From assembly GCA_021108035.1 (NCBI GenBank), contig JAIORQ010000006.1, positions 1 to 64,000 on the forward strand: 64,000 nt of DNA. The letters run 5' to 3'. Source of the stretch: Bacteroidales bacterium (GTDB lineage: Bacteria; Bacteroidota; Bacteroidia; Bacteroidales; JAADGE01). Position numbers and translations under genes: made by a program. Below, piece after piece: positions 8,265-16,919 of this stretch. Under the pieces are notes generated by a model. That model worked only from the letters and a program-made list of their open reading frames with translations. It did not search any database and was not told the origin of the DNA. Position 1 is the stretch's first letter; each line of letters begins with the position of its first letter.

Positions 8265-11165
8265 ATGAATAAGATTCGATCGAAATTTTCTTTTAATATC
8301 ATTGTTCCTTCTGTTCTCAGTCTGATCCTTTTTGTTTTGCTTATCTTCTTGATCATCATACCGTATTTTGAAGAAAGTATATTTGAACGTAAAAAGGAGA
8401 TGATCAAAGAATTAACAAATTCAGCATGGAGCATATTAAAGGAAATGGATCAAGAAGTTCAAGACAGTATTATGACTTTAAAAGAAGCTCAGACAGAAGC
8501 TGTGATGATTATAAAAAATTTAAAGTACGGTAAAGAACATAAAGATTATTTTTGGATTACTGATATGCAACCGAAAATGATCATTCATCCGTACAGACCT
8601 GATTTGAAAGGAAGTGATCTTAGAGAATACTCTGATCCTAAAGGTAAAAAACTTTTTGTAGAATGTATTAATACAGTAAAAGACAAAGGAGAAGGTTTTG
8701 TAGATTATATGTGGCAATATAAGGAAGATTCAACACATATAGTTCCAAAATTGTCTTATGTAAAAGGGTTTGAGAATTGGGCTTGGGTAATAGGAACAGG
8801 CATTTATATCGAAGATGTTAAAGAACAAATTAGCGAATTGACAAAAAAATTAATATATATTTCATTAATTATCTCAATATTCATAGGATTGATACTTTAT
8901 TATTTGGTACATGTAAATATTATAACTGAACGCAGGCGTGTAAATATCAATAAAAAGTTAAATGAATCATACGATAAGTATAAAACTTTGGTAGAAGCAT
9001 CTACCGAAGGAATTGTTATGATTTTGGGAAACGAGAAAGCATTTTATAATACATACATTGTCAGCCTATTAGGATATACAGATGAAGAATTCAAAACATT
9101 GGGCATTTACGATATATTGTATGAAAAAAAGAAATTTTCCGACATATTAAATATTAACAAAACTGAAGGCAAATTTCCTAAAAACTTTGATACAAAACTA
9201 ATCAAAAAGAGCGGAGAATTACATGAAGCTTTTGTATCTTTCTCAAGGATAAACTTTCACGGAAAAGAAGGATTTATTTTAGCAGTTAAGGATATTAGTC
9301 CGAATAAAGATGTTGAAGAAGAATTGGATAAAAATATTGAAAAATTTAAAGCCATTACCAATAATATTGATATAGGTATCTTCAGAACAAGCATCGGACG
9401 CAACGGTAAATTTACAGAGATCAACAAAAGTGCTGCCGAAATTATAGGATGTACTGATCTTAACAATATCTATAATATCAATATCCTTGATCTGTTTTAC
9501 AGTTCAGAAGAAAAAAAAGAAGTAATTAATTTATTAAATCTGAAAAAAAACATCAACAGACAAAGCATGAAAATTAAGCGTCTTGACGGAACTGTTATTA
9601 CTGCAATGGTTTCATTGTTTTTGGTTACTGATGACAAAGGCATGGGTATTTTCTGTGACGGTATTATTCAGGACATTACAATGCAGAAAAAATTAGAGAC
9701 TGAAAAAGACAGTATTATCGAAGAATTGATGACTGCAAGTTTGTTTATGAATCAATCTGTGAAGAATATTGCCCGAAAAATACCGGCTTGCGATATCAAC
9801 ACATCTGTTCATTCTGCAGTGAAACTAATGGTTAAAAAGAATGCAGAGGCTTTGTTGGTACATATTGAAGAAGGCACACCGATAGGAATTATTACCAATA
9901 CTGATCTTGGTGAGCGTATTGTTTCAAGAAACATTGATCCTGAACTGCCGATTGCCAAGGTTATGAGTTCTCCGGTGATCACATTACCTGAAAGTGCCAT
10001 GTTATTTGAAGCTTTGATGATGATGAGGGAAAAGGACGTGAACCATATTTGTATAGAAAACTCTGACGGCAGTATTTCGGAAGCAGTTAATATTAAAGAA
10101 ATAGCTTATGCCAAATACCAAACTCATACTTTATTGATTCAACGCATAAAAATAGCCGATTCTTATGAGGAGTTGACAGATATTTTTAACTCAATACCTG
10201 TATTACTTCGAATGCTGATTAAAAGCGGTGCAAAAACCGATGTGATTACAAGGATTAACAGCAATTTTTCCGATGAAATTGTCTTAAGAATTATGGATAT
10301 GGTTATTCATGATATGGAAAAACCTCCTGTTGATTTTGCATTTATTACACTTGGAAGTGTTGGCAGAGGTGAGCAAACTTTTTTAACCGATCAAGATAAT
10401 GCGATTATTTATGATGATATGGAACTTGAAAAAGAGGATGAAGTCAAAGCATATTTTCTTAAATTAGGAGAGACACTTAACCTAAAACTTCATGAAGTAG
10501 GTTATAATTATTGCAAAGGGGAAATAATGGCCAAGAATCCAAAATGGTGCATGTCCGTTTCCGACTGGAAAAAGCAATTTAGAAAGTGGATAGTAAATTC
10601 TAATCCGCAAGACCTTTTAGAAGTCAACATCTTCTTTGACATTCGAGATTCAGGCAGAAATATTGAATTAACCAAAATTTTACGGGATTATATTTATCAG
10701 TTGGTAAAAAATGAAATGCTCTTTTTTTATCATTTGGCAGAAAATGTCTTATCAATAAAACCGCCCATAAGTTTCTTTGGTAATTTTATTGTTGAATCTA
10801 CTAAGGAAAATAAATCTGTCTTTGATATTAAGAAAGTCATTATGTTAATTACGAGTATAGCACGTTTGTATGCACTAAAAAATAATGTAAAAGAAACCAA
10901 TACTTTAAGACGTTTGAAAAAGTTGAATACTATTGGTGTTCTTACCGATAATCAATACAGTATGTTGTCTAAAAATTTAAACTATTTGATGCTGATGCGA
11001 ATAAATCATCAGTTAGAAGCCATCAATAAACATAAAGGTCCTAATAATTTAATCAATCCTAAGCATTTAACCGATCTTGAACGAACAAGCCTGAAAAAAA
11101 TATTTTCACAATTATCTGATTTCCACAATAAAATAAGTTTGGATTTTAAGGGAAGTATAAAATGA
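8265..11165 (+). CDS. membrane sensor: Cache-PAS-PAS-CBS-CBS-DUF294 nucleotidyltransferase
   Basis: A 966-residue fusion. Residues 12-34 form a membrane segment. Residues ~44-190 form a single Cache (sCache_2) extracytoplasmic sensor, with YFWITD, MIIHPYRPDLKG, GEGFVDYMW and WAWVIGTGIYI. A second membrane segment lies at ~195-217. Two PAS domains follow (~235-350 and ~360-480), then a CBS pair (~507-615). A DUF294 nucleotidyltransferase carries GSVGRGEQTFLTDQDN beginning near residue 695, matching the G-S...D-x-D metal/nucleotide site of GlnD-like enzymes. A DUF294_C-like helical region (~810-960) ends it. DUF294 proteins usually carry a cNMP/CBS front end; here the input is an external small-molecule sensor plus PAS. 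No kinase, cyclase or receiver domain is present. It probably forms an operon with the upstream phosphoesterase. Confidence 0.85.
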   Translation: MNKIRSKFSFNIIVPSVLSLILFVLLIFLIIIPYFEESIFERKKEMIKELTNSAWSILKEMDQEVQDSIMTLKEAQTEAVMIIKNLKYGKEHKDYFWITDMQPKMIIHPYRPDLKGSDLREYSDPKGKKLFVECINTVKDKGEGFVDYMWQYKEDSTHIVPKLSYVKGFENWAWVIGTGIYIEDVKEQISELTKKLIYISLIISIFIGLILYYLVHVNIITERRRVNINKKLNESYDKYKTLVEASTEGIVMILGNEKAFYNTYIVSLLGYTDEEFKTLGIYDILYEKKKFSDILNINKTEGKFPKNFDTKLIKKSGELHEAFVSFSRINFHGKEGFILAVKDISPNKDVEEELDKNIEKFKAITNNIDIGIFRTSIGRNGKFTEINKSAAEIIGCTDLNNIYNINILDLFYSSEEKKEVINLLNLKKNINRQSMKIKRLDGTVITAMVSLFLVTDDKGMGIFCDGIIQDITMQKKLETEKDSIIEELMTASLFMNQSVKNIARKIPACDINTSVHSAVKLMVKKNAEALLVHIEEGTPIGIITNTDLGERIVSRNIDPELPIAKVMSSPVITLPESAMLFEALMMMREKDVNHICIENSDGSISEAVNIKEIAYAKYQTHTLLIQRIKIADSYEELTDIFNSIPVLLRMLIKSGAKTDVITRINSNFSDEIVLRIMDMVIHDMEKPPVDFAFITLGSVGRGEQTFLTDQDNAIIYDDMELEKEDEVKAYFLKLGETLNLKLHEVGYNYCKGEIMAKNPKWCMSVSDWKKQFRKWIVNSNPQDLLEVNIFFDIRDSGRNIELTKILRDYIYQLVKNEMLFFYHLAENVLSIKPPISFFGNFIVESTKENKSVFDIKKVIMLITSIARLYALKNNVKETNTLRRLKKLNTIGVLTDNQYSMLSKNLNYLMLMRINHQLEAINKHKGPNNLINPKHLTDLERTSLKKIFSQLSDFHNKISLDFKGSIK

Positions 11166-11680
11166 ATTTGTAAATAATTATTTTGTTATACCCTTAAATC
11201 CGCAAGCGTGGCACGGATACTTCTGTTTCTTATTATAAGGGTTTTATGATGTTAAAATTCAGAAATCCTGACCTATTGCAGTTTAAACTGTTGTAAAAAT
11301 ATTGAATAATAAATATTGAATAACGAATATCGAAATGTTTATTATAGGTCAGAAGTTTACTTCATTATTCTACATTCAGTATTCATTATTCGTTATTTCA
11401 AATAAGACAACTGCGAAGTTCTCACTGAAAATAATTCCGGTTTACGAATAAACATCAATAACGAACAGATAACCATACTTTGGATCAGGAGTTCTGAAAT
11501 TAACATGTTCTAACATTTCGCAATCTCCAAAAATGTATTCTTTCTAAAAGAATAAATGTAATCTGTCACACAGATTTTCACAGAATTTTTTTCTGTGTTA
11601 TTCTGCGTAATCTGTGTGATATTATCCTTTTCAGCATGGTATGTAAAAAAAACGCTGTGTATAAAGGAGGTTAATAACAA

Positions 11681-11792
11681 TATGCGGTATAGTCAGTTGT
11701 CGATTTTGAGATAATTTTCTTTCAATTTGCAAAGCTGATTTACAAGCTGCAAACCTTATTTATACTACATCAACAATTACCTGTACCGCATA
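11681..11792. repeat. fold-back element, ~25-bp imperfect arms
   Basis: TATGCGGTA at 11681-11689 pairs perfectly with TACCGCATA at 11784-11792, and similarity extends inward to about 25 bases per arm. A second inner stem (TTTGCA...TGCAAA) sits at the centre. No ORF of useful size is present. It could be a small MITE-like element or a structured RNA. Confidence 0.55.
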
Positions 11793-11795
11793 GTA

Positions 11796-11964
11796 AGGCT
11801 TTGTAATGAAATAAGTTGGTCAGAATAAACGAAGTTATTTTGTGCGGTAACAAAGCTAAAAAACACAGTCATCCCGAACTTGCTTTGGGACGGCGAGGCT
11901 TTTTAGTGAAGTTAGCGTACAAAAGAACAAGCTTAAATGAGTAAATTATTTCATTACAAAGCCT
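11796..11964. repeat. fold-back element with perfect 19-bp terminal inverted repeats
   Basis: AGGCTTTGTAATGAAATAA at 11796-11814 is the exact reverse complement of 11946-11964. Nested inside is a smaller hairpin around TCCCGAACTTGCTTTGGGA. The 169-base unit carries no ORF, so it fits a MITE or similar non-autonomous element. It begins three bases after the neighbouring fold-back at 11681-11792. Confidence 0.7.
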
Positions 11965-11978
11965 AAGTTCTGTATTAA

Positions 11979-12374
11979 CTATTCTTTCTCACACTGCCAT
12001 TCATTGTTATTCTCATCCTCAAACCATAATTCTTTATTAGTTAATCTAAGTATATCAAATTCTTCTTTTTCTCCATCTACTGTTATTTCTATTGCTTCTT
12101 TTCCGCTTTCCCATTCCCAATCACCTTCATATGAATAGCTGTATCCATCATAAGAATAAGTAAAAGTAAAATCTCCGTCTTTTTCAAATTCTAAATATAA
12201 ACCATAAACATTTTCATTGTCAATTTCAATAACTTCCCATTCACCTGTCAATCTCATTGTTTTTGTCAGTAAACTAACTGCGGGCCCGTCATCATATTTG
12301 CAATTGCTGAAATTTAATAGAATTACTACTGCTGCTGCAAACATTAGTTTTTTACTAAATTTTTGTACCTTCAT
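11979..12374 (-). CDS. lipocalin-like lipoprotein
   Basis: A 131-residue protein with a lipoprotein signal peptide ending LLNFSNC, acylated Cys predicted at 26. The mature part is short, acidic and rich in aromatic beta-strand residues (TGEWEVIEID, FTFTYSYDG, GDWEWESG, ELWFEDENN), the pattern of a lipocalin-like (DUF4923/5004-type) beta-barrel. It probably sits in a membrane facing the periplasm; ligand unknown. It follows the TIGR03032 gene by 29 bases on the same strand and may share its promoter. A fold-back repeat lies directly downstream. Confidence 0.6.
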   Translation of the reverse strand: MKVQKFSKKLMFAAAVVILLNFSNCKYDDGPAVSLLTKTMRLTGEWEVIEIDNENVYGLYLEFEKDGDFTFTYSYDGYSYSYEGDWEWESGKEAIEITVDGEKEEFDILRLTNKELWFEDENNNEWQCEKE

Positions 12375-12403
12375 AACTTTTAAAATTTAATTAAACAAAA
12401 TAA

Positions 12404-13462
12404 TTATTTATTTTTCTTCCAAAAAGAAATATTTTTAGTTGTTACTGCTAATTTATGTCTTTCGTCATCAGGGCTGATTAATCCCGGTTTCAAAGTATTT
12501 GTCAATATTTGTACATCATAAATTTCTTCAACAGTCGTTTGATATGTTATTTCTCCAATTATTTTATTCGTCAGAAGATCTATTACAACAATCCCTGCAT
12601 AATTTGCCATTTCAGAAACAGGAAGTTTACTAAAAGTTTTACTTGTTTTTCTTACTTTTGAAAGACCTACAAACAGATAATTTTTATAAAATGCCATTCC
12701 GCGAATAAATCCGGAAATTTTAGTTAATACTTCATATTTTTTATTTTTAACATCACATCTTATTACTTCTCCTCTTGCCGATAATAACAAATAAAGTTCA
12801 TCATTAATTATCCTCGGAGAATGCGGCATTGCTAAATTATCTAAAATTATTTCACCACTCGGAACTTTTATTAAAACACCGTCTTTTGTAATATTATCTC
12901 TCCAACCTTCAGCTGTGTTTGTTTTGCTTAATGCCGTAACAAACGCAGGTGTTTTGTCAATCATTGCCATTCCGTTCAAATGACACCTGTCTTGAGGTGC
13001 CAATTCTGTGATAAATGAAGGTTTCCAACGCGGTATAAAACTATAATTTATATCAAAAGACGATATGCATGAAAAACGTGTATTAACAGCCCATAAACCT
13101 CCTTTTCCGAAACTTAAATCATGCAAATCTGTTAACCCGCAATAATATGTTGCACGAGGCAAATACAATGAATCAAATATTTCAGTATTATACGGAAATT
13201 TTTTTGCAAGTATTTTTGAATCAGAAAAAATTTGGATTTCATCTAATGTTGCAACAGCCATTTTATTGTCTGATAATGCAATACCCATAGGTTTTTTAAA
13301 AGTAATCGGTATTTGAAACAAAGAAGTATCATTTTCAGCACCAATAAAAATTACCTTACTTGCCTGATAAGTACTAATTGCAATTACTGATTTTATTTCA
13401 GTTAATACTTGAGCTACTGATCTGTCATATTTTATTTTAAATCTTTTTTCTTCTTTTTCCAT
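12404..13462 (-). CDS. TIGR03032/DUF4915 family beta-propeller-like protein
   Basis: A 352-residue protein recognised as the TIGR03032 family from CHLNGMAM at 160-167, TALSKTNTAEGWR at 177-189 and MPHSPRIINDELYLL beginning at 212. The repeated strand pattern suggests a beta-propeller, but family function is not known. No signal peptide, so probably cytoplasmic. A strong promoter (13530-13560) lies upstream, and the lipocalin-like gene follows 29 bases downstream. Confidence 0.75.
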   Translation of the reverse strand: MEKEEKRFKIKYDRSVAQVLTEIKSVIAISTYQASKVIFIGAENDTSLFQIPITFKKPMGIALSDNKMAVATLDEIQIFSDSKILAKKFPYNTEIFDSLYLPRATYYCGLTDLHDLSFGKGGLWAVNTRFSCISSFDINYSFIPRWKPSFITELAPQDRCHLNGMAMIDKTPAFVTALSKTNTAEGWRDNITKDGVLIKVPSGEIILDNLAMPHSPRIINDELYLLLSARGEVIRCDVKNKKYEVLTKISGFIRGMAFYKNYLFVGLSKVRKTSKTFSKLPVSEMANYAGIVVIDLLTNKIIGEITYQTTVEEIYDVQILTNTLKPGLISPDDERHKLAVTTKNISFWKKNK

Positions 13463-13529
13463 TGTAGCCTTTCAATAATTACAAAAAAAAATTGCTGTAT
13501 ATCAATATATTTACTTATTATTTAACAAT

Positions 13530-13560
13530 CAAATATATAATATTAAAATTATTTTTCCAA
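13530..13560 (-). promoter_or_regulatory. Bacteroidota-type promoter, TTG-N20-TATATTTG
   Basis: TTG at 13558-13560 and TATATTTG at 13530-13537 (minus strand) have a 20-base spacer, identical in layout to the promoters at 7193 and 57145. Transcription would start near 13523, about 60 bases before the TIGR03032 gene. Confidence 0.7.
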
Positions 13561-13561
13561 A

Positions 13562-14047
13562 TTATTTTATAAATCTTCCGTCATCCTTTGTTTTTGAAAG
13601 TTTATGTATATTTCTCTCAAGCCATCCTATTTTATCTGCCTTTCTAATATCAAATTCCGGTATATAAGGTTTTATATCCAAAAGAGGAGTTTTATCTATA
13701 ACGTCAACATCTCTGATATGCAGTATATTATCTTCAATCCTGACAAGTTGTACTACTGATATGCCTATTGGATTTGGTCTGCCCGGTCCTCGCATTGCAA
13801 AAACACCTCGTACTTTGTTATCCATAAACGGCTTCACTAATAAAGCAGCTTCCTTTGATAAATGAAAATGATATATCAAAAAAATATGAGAAAAGCCCTC
13901 TAAATCTTTTAAGCCCTCAGCATATTCCGAGAACAGTTCAACTGTTCCGTTAATATTTCCGGCACTTACAGGTTGAATAGGGCTTCCTTTAGGTTCCTTA
14001 TTAGGAGAATGAATAATACCGATTGGCTTATATTTTATTTCTTTCAT
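13562..14047 (-). CDS. trmO: tRNA (N6-threonylcarbamoyladenosine-37) N6-methyltransferase TrmO
   Basis: A 161-residue protein of the TrmO/YaeB (VirR) family. It has the N-terminal PIGIIHSPNKEPKGSPIQ and the family signature GVFAMRGPGRPNPIGIS at 81-97, which forms the S-adenosylmethionine site. TrmO adds an N6-methyl group to t6A37 in a subset of tRNAs decoding ACY threonine codons. Length is typical of the short form without the C-terminal extension found in E. coli. It lies 2 bases downstream of ywbE, so the two are translationally coupled. Confidence 0.9.
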   Translation of the reverse strand: MKEIKYKPIGIIHSPNKEPKGSPIQPVSAGNINGTVELFSEYAEGLKDLEGFSHIFLIYHFHLSKEAALLVKPFMDNKVRGVFAMRGPGRPNPIGISVVQLVRIEDNILHIRDVDVIDKTPLLDIKPYIPEFDIRKADKIGWLERNIHKLSKTKDDGRFIK

Positions 14048-14049
14048 AA

Positions 14050-14259
14050 TTATATTAAAACTTTTTTTACACGACCTACTTCTCCGGATTCTAACTGTAC
14101 TTTTATTCCGTGAGGGTGATTTGCCGATTTGGTGAGAATTCTCTTCACAACTCCCTCTGTTAATTTCCCGGTTTGTTGATCATGCTTCATTACAATTTCT
14201 ACATTCTGACCTATTTGGATATTTTTTCTGTTTCTGCCGGACTGCTTATCATTTTCCAT
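14050..14259 (-). CDS. YwbE family protein
   Basis: A 69-residue basic protein matching the YwbE (DUF2196) family: GQNVEIVMKHDQQTGKLTEG followed by ANHPHGIKVQLESGEVGRVK. The predicted fold is a small beta-barrel. The function of the family is unknown. The two-base gap to trmO suggests co-expression. Confidence 0.8.
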   Translation of the reverse strand: MENDKQSGRNRKNIQIGQNVEIVMKHDQQTGKLTEGVVKRILTKSANHPHGIKVQLESGEVGRVKKVLI

Positions 14260-14613
14260 TAATTCTTCGCTTTTAATTGATCTGTGTATAACTGATGAGG
14301 ACTCCTAAAAACTCAAATATTAAGGCTTTTTGAAATTTTAAAACCGGAGTTTACTGTTGTAAATGAGGACTTTAAAAATTTCAAAGTAACGCAAAGATTG
14401 GGGTTTTTAGGAGTCCCCTGATAATTTGTTCGTTATTATGTATCAAATGTAAAAATAATCAATTATTAAACATTGACTAATATATTTAAAAAAACATTCT
14501 TGATTATTTAAATATTTAACATAAATTTTTTAATTTTGAACATTCAAATTTTTTGGAAAGATTCTAAAAAAGTTTTCAAAATTTAACTTTATTAAAATAA
14601 AATATATAATATT
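14260..14613. other. intergenic region between ywbE and the ferredoxin operon
   Basis: No gene is seen. It holds a fold-back repeat (14299-14416) and a lone Bacteroidota -7 element TAATTTTG at 14531-14538 upstream of the ferredoxin subunit; no -33 TTG sits at the right distance from it. Confidence 0.5.
14299..14416. repeat. fold-back repeat with 14-bp perfect outer arms
   Basis: GGACTCCTAAAAAC at 14299-14312 pairs with GTTTTTAGGAGTCC at 14403-14416. Inside, TTTTTGAAATTTTAAAA and TTTAAAAATTTCAAAG form a second, imperfect stem, so the 118 bases can fold into one long hairpin. It has no ORF. It may be a MITE-like element or a bidirectional transcription stop between the divergent units. Confidence 0.65.
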
Positions 14614-14853
14614 ATGGCAAAAGTAAGAGGTGCAATAGTAGTAGATACAGAACGATGCAAAGGTTGTGATCTTTGTGTGGTTGCTTGTCCTACGGATGTT
14701 ATTGCCTTAAACACACAATTAAACGGGAAAGGGTTTAACCCTGCTTATCCGGCAAATCATGATGCTTGTACAGGATGTATGAGTTGTGCTTTGGTATGTC
14801 CTGATATGTGTATCACGGTTTACAGATATAAACCTCAAAAAGAAGCAGTATAA
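14614..14853 (+). CDS. 2-oxoacid:ferredoxin oxidoreductase, delta (ferredoxin) subunit
   Basis: A 79-residue bacterial-type 2[4Fe-4S] ferredoxin subunit. Two clusters are ligated by CKGCDLCVVACP (C15, C18, C21, C25) and CTGCMSCALVCP (C52, C55, C58, C62). As the first gene of the operon with alpha, beta and gamma subunits, it is the electron-transfer subunit passing electrons from the thiamine/Fe-S core to soluble ferredoxin. A -7 element TAATTTTG lies about 75 bases upstream. The alpha gene starts 21 bases downstream. Confidence 0.9.
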   Translation: MAKVRGAIVVDTERCKGCDLCVVACPTDVIALNTQLNGKGFNPAYPANHDACTGCMSCALVCPDMCITVYRYKPQKEAV

Positions 14854-14874
14854 CTTATTAAAACATCTAAGCGA

Positions 14875-15957
14875 ATGGAAGAAATTAAATTAATGAAAGG
14901 CAATGAAGCTGTTGCCGAAGCAGCTATAAGGGAGGGAGTTGACGGTTATTTCGGATATCCGATTACTCCTCAATCCGAAGTTATAGAATATTTAATGTTG
15001 GAAGAACCGCATAAAAAAACCGGAATGGTTGTATTGCAGGCCGAAAGTGAAATTGCTGCCATCAATATGGTATATGGTGCAGCAGCATGCGGAAAAAAAG
15101 CAATGACATCATCATCAAGCCCCGGAATCAGTTTAAAGCAAGAAGGCATTTCATATATGGCAGGTGCTGAATTACCATGTCTGATTGTAAATGTTGTAAG
15201 AGGTGGCCCCGGACTCGGAACAATTCAACCCTCACAAGCTGATTATTTTCAATCAGTAAAAGGCGGCGGACACGGAGATTACAAACTCATTGTTTTGGCT
15301 CCCGCATCTGTTCAAGAAATGTCTGATTTCGTAGAAGATGCTTTTGTTCTTGCTTTCAAATACAGAAACCCGGCTATGATCCTTTCCGATGGTTTGATCG
15401 GACAAATGATGGAAAAAGTCAAATTAAAACCTCAAAAAGAAAGACTTACTGAAAAAGAAATACGAGAAAAATATGACAGTTGGGCTACAATAGGAAAAAA
15501 AGAAACACGAGAACGCAACATCATAACTTCATTAGAATTAAAATCCGAACGTCAAGAAAAACACAATGATAAATTGCAGGCAAAATATCGGGAAATTGAA
15601 AAGAATGAAGTAAGATATGAAAAAATCAATTGTGAAAATGCTGATTATTTATTGGTTGCCTACGGTTCAAGTGCAAGAATTTGCCAAAAAACCATACAAC
15701 TCGGTAAAGAAAAAGGTATTAACATAGGTTTAATCAGACCAATTACACTTTGGCCTTTTCCGTCAGATGTTATAAATGAAGCAGCCGATAAAGTAAAAGG
15801 AATATTATCGGTTGAATTAAATGCCGGACAAATGGTTGAAGATGTAAAATTAGCTGTTAACGGAAAAATTAAAGTTGAACACTTCGGACGATACGGAGGT
15901 ATGATTCATTCTCCCGATGAAGTCCTTGAAGCATTAGAACAAAAAATAATAAAATAA
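14875..15957 (+). CDS. vorB: 2-oxoacid:ferredoxin oxidoreductase, alpha subunit (VorB/KorA-like)
   Basis: A 360-residue alpha subunit of the pyruvate:ferredoxin oxidoreductase superfamily, with GNEAVAEAAIREGVDGYFGYP at the N-terminus, SSPGISLKQEG and the C-terminal domain II. In Bacteroidota this type is usually annotated as 3-methyl-2-oxobutanoate (2-ketoisovalerate) dehydrogenase VorB, but closely related complexes use 2-oxoglutarate; sequence alone does not settle the substrate. The complex oxidatively decarboxylates a 2-oxoacid to acyl-CoA and reduces ferredoxin, a marker of anaerobic metabolism. Confidence 0.85.
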   Translation: MEEIKLMKGNEAVAEAAIREGVDGYFGYPITPQSEVIEYLMLEEPHKKTGMVVLQAESEIAAINMVYGAAACGKKAMTSSSSPGISLKQEGISYMAGAELPCLIVNVVRGGPGLGTIQPSQADYFQSVKGGGHGDYKLIVLAPASVQEMSDFVEDAFVLAFKYRNPAMILSDGLIGQMMEKVKLKPQKERLTEKEIREKYDSWATIGKKETRERNIITSLELKSERQEKHNDKLQAKYREIEKNEVRYEKINCENADYLLVAYGSSARICQKTIQLGKEKGINIGLIRPITLWPFPSDVINEAADKVKGILSVELNAGQMVEDVKLAVNGKIKVEHFGRYGGMIHSPDEVLEALEQKIIK

Positions 15958-15974
15958 CATTGTTAATTTGTTAC

Positions 15975-16032
15975 ATTGTTTCATTGCAGGCAGGCTGTTT
16001 TTAACAATTAAACAATACAGCAATGAAACAAT
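15975..16032. repeat. inverted repeat between alpha and beta subunit genes
   Basis: ATTGTTTCATTGC (15975-15987) is the exact reverse complement of GCAATGAAACAAT (16020-16032). It lies in the 97-base gap before the beta subunit start and could fold in the operon mRNA, perhaps adjusting subunit stoichiometry. It also resembles the AT-rich dispersed palindromes seen elsewhere in the window. Confidence 0.6.
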
Positions 16033-16054
16033 TGAATTTCTTAATATAAAAATT

Positions 16055-16825
16055 ATGTCAGAAATATTAACACCCGAAGAAATAATAAAAAAAGGAGAAC
16101 TTGTCTTTAAAAAGACGAAGTTCATGACAGATGCAAACTTATCATACTGTCCGGGGTGCGGACACGGAGTTGCTCATCGTATTACGATGGAAGTTATTGA
16201 AGAAATGGGCATAGGCGAGCAAACAATCGGTGTGGCACCGGTAGGTTGTTCCGTTTTAGCCTATGACTTTATGAATATTGATATGCAGCAAGCAGCACAC
16301 GGACGTGCACCTGCTGTTGCAACGGGAATTAAACGCGTATTTCCCGAAAAATATGTATTTACTTATCAAGGTGATGGTGATCTCGCTGCTATTGGTACTA
16401 ATGAAACCATACACGCATGCAACAGAGCTGAAAATATTGTTATCATTTTCATAAACAACGGTATTTACGGAATGACAGGAGGACAAATGGCTCCTACAAC
16501 TCTTGAAGGAATGAAGTCATCAACTTCTCCCTACGGACGTGATGTTTCATTAATGGGACATCCTATTAAAATTACCGAAATGGTAGCAACACTGCCGGGT
16601 GTTTGCTTTGCAAGCAGACATGCCGTTCATAAACCCGGTTTGGTACGTAAAGCAAAAAAAGCAATCAGAAAAGCTTTTGAAAACCAAAGAGATAAAAAAG
16701 GAACATCAATTGTTGAAATTGTTTCAAACTGTAATTCAGGATGGAAAATGACACCGGTTGATTCTAATATTTGGTTGGAAGAAAACATGCTTCCTGTATT
16801 TCCTCTTGGAGATATTAAAGGATAA
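16055..16825 (+). CDS. 2-oxoacid:ferredoxin oxidoreductase, beta subunit (TPP-binding)
   Basis: A 256-residue thiamine-pyrophosphate-binding subunit. CPGCGHG at 32-38 gives Fe-S/TPP-site cysteines. The TPP motif starts GDGDLAAIG at 106-114 and ends at NN 134-135, with TGGQMAPTT after it. I use the start at 16055 rather than 15968, because the extra 29 residues of the longer frame are encoded by the inverted repeat and lack family character. It forms the catalytic core with the upstream alpha subunit. Confidence 0.9.
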   Translation: MSEILTPEEIIKKGELVFKKTKFMTDANLSYCPGCGHGVAHRITMEVIEEMGIGEQTIGVAPVGCSVLAYDFMNIDMQQAAHGRAPAVATGIKRVFPEKYVFTYQGDGDLAAIGTNETIHACNRAENIVIIFINNGIYGMTGGQMAPTTLEGMKSSTSPYGRDVSLMGHPIKITEMVATLPGVCFASRHAVHKPGLVRKAKKAIRKAFENQRDKKGTSIVEIVSNCNSGWKMTPVDSNIWLEENMLPVFPLGDIKG

Positions 16826-16919
16826 TTTATTGTTAAATTATAAATTAGTACAAAGATTTTAGCTGCATAGTAAATATTACTTTCTAAAATCTAAATTCTA
16901 AATTCTAAATTCTAATAAA

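Larger units (their letters stand above)
11166..11978. other. gene-free region of clustered fold-back repeats
   Basis: About 810 bases with no supported gene. It is a patchwork of inverted repeats: ACCCTTAA...TTATAAGGGT with an inner ATCCG/CGGAT stem (about 11189-11248), AT-rich GAATAACGAAT/ATTCGTTATT arms (about 11305-11400), a CTGTGTGA/TCACACAG-type repeat (about 11560-11625), and two adjacent larger fold-backs at 11681-11792 and 11796-11964, listed separately. It looks like a landing zone for small non-autonomous elements. Confidence 0.6.

Noticed and set aside
11681-11713. Ten-codon ORF after AAAGGAGG
   Set aside because: It lies inside the arm of a fold-back repeat and is too short to support.
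15968-16054. Longer start for the beta subunit
   Set aside because: The extra residues are encoded by an inverted repeat in the intergenic gap and have no family match.
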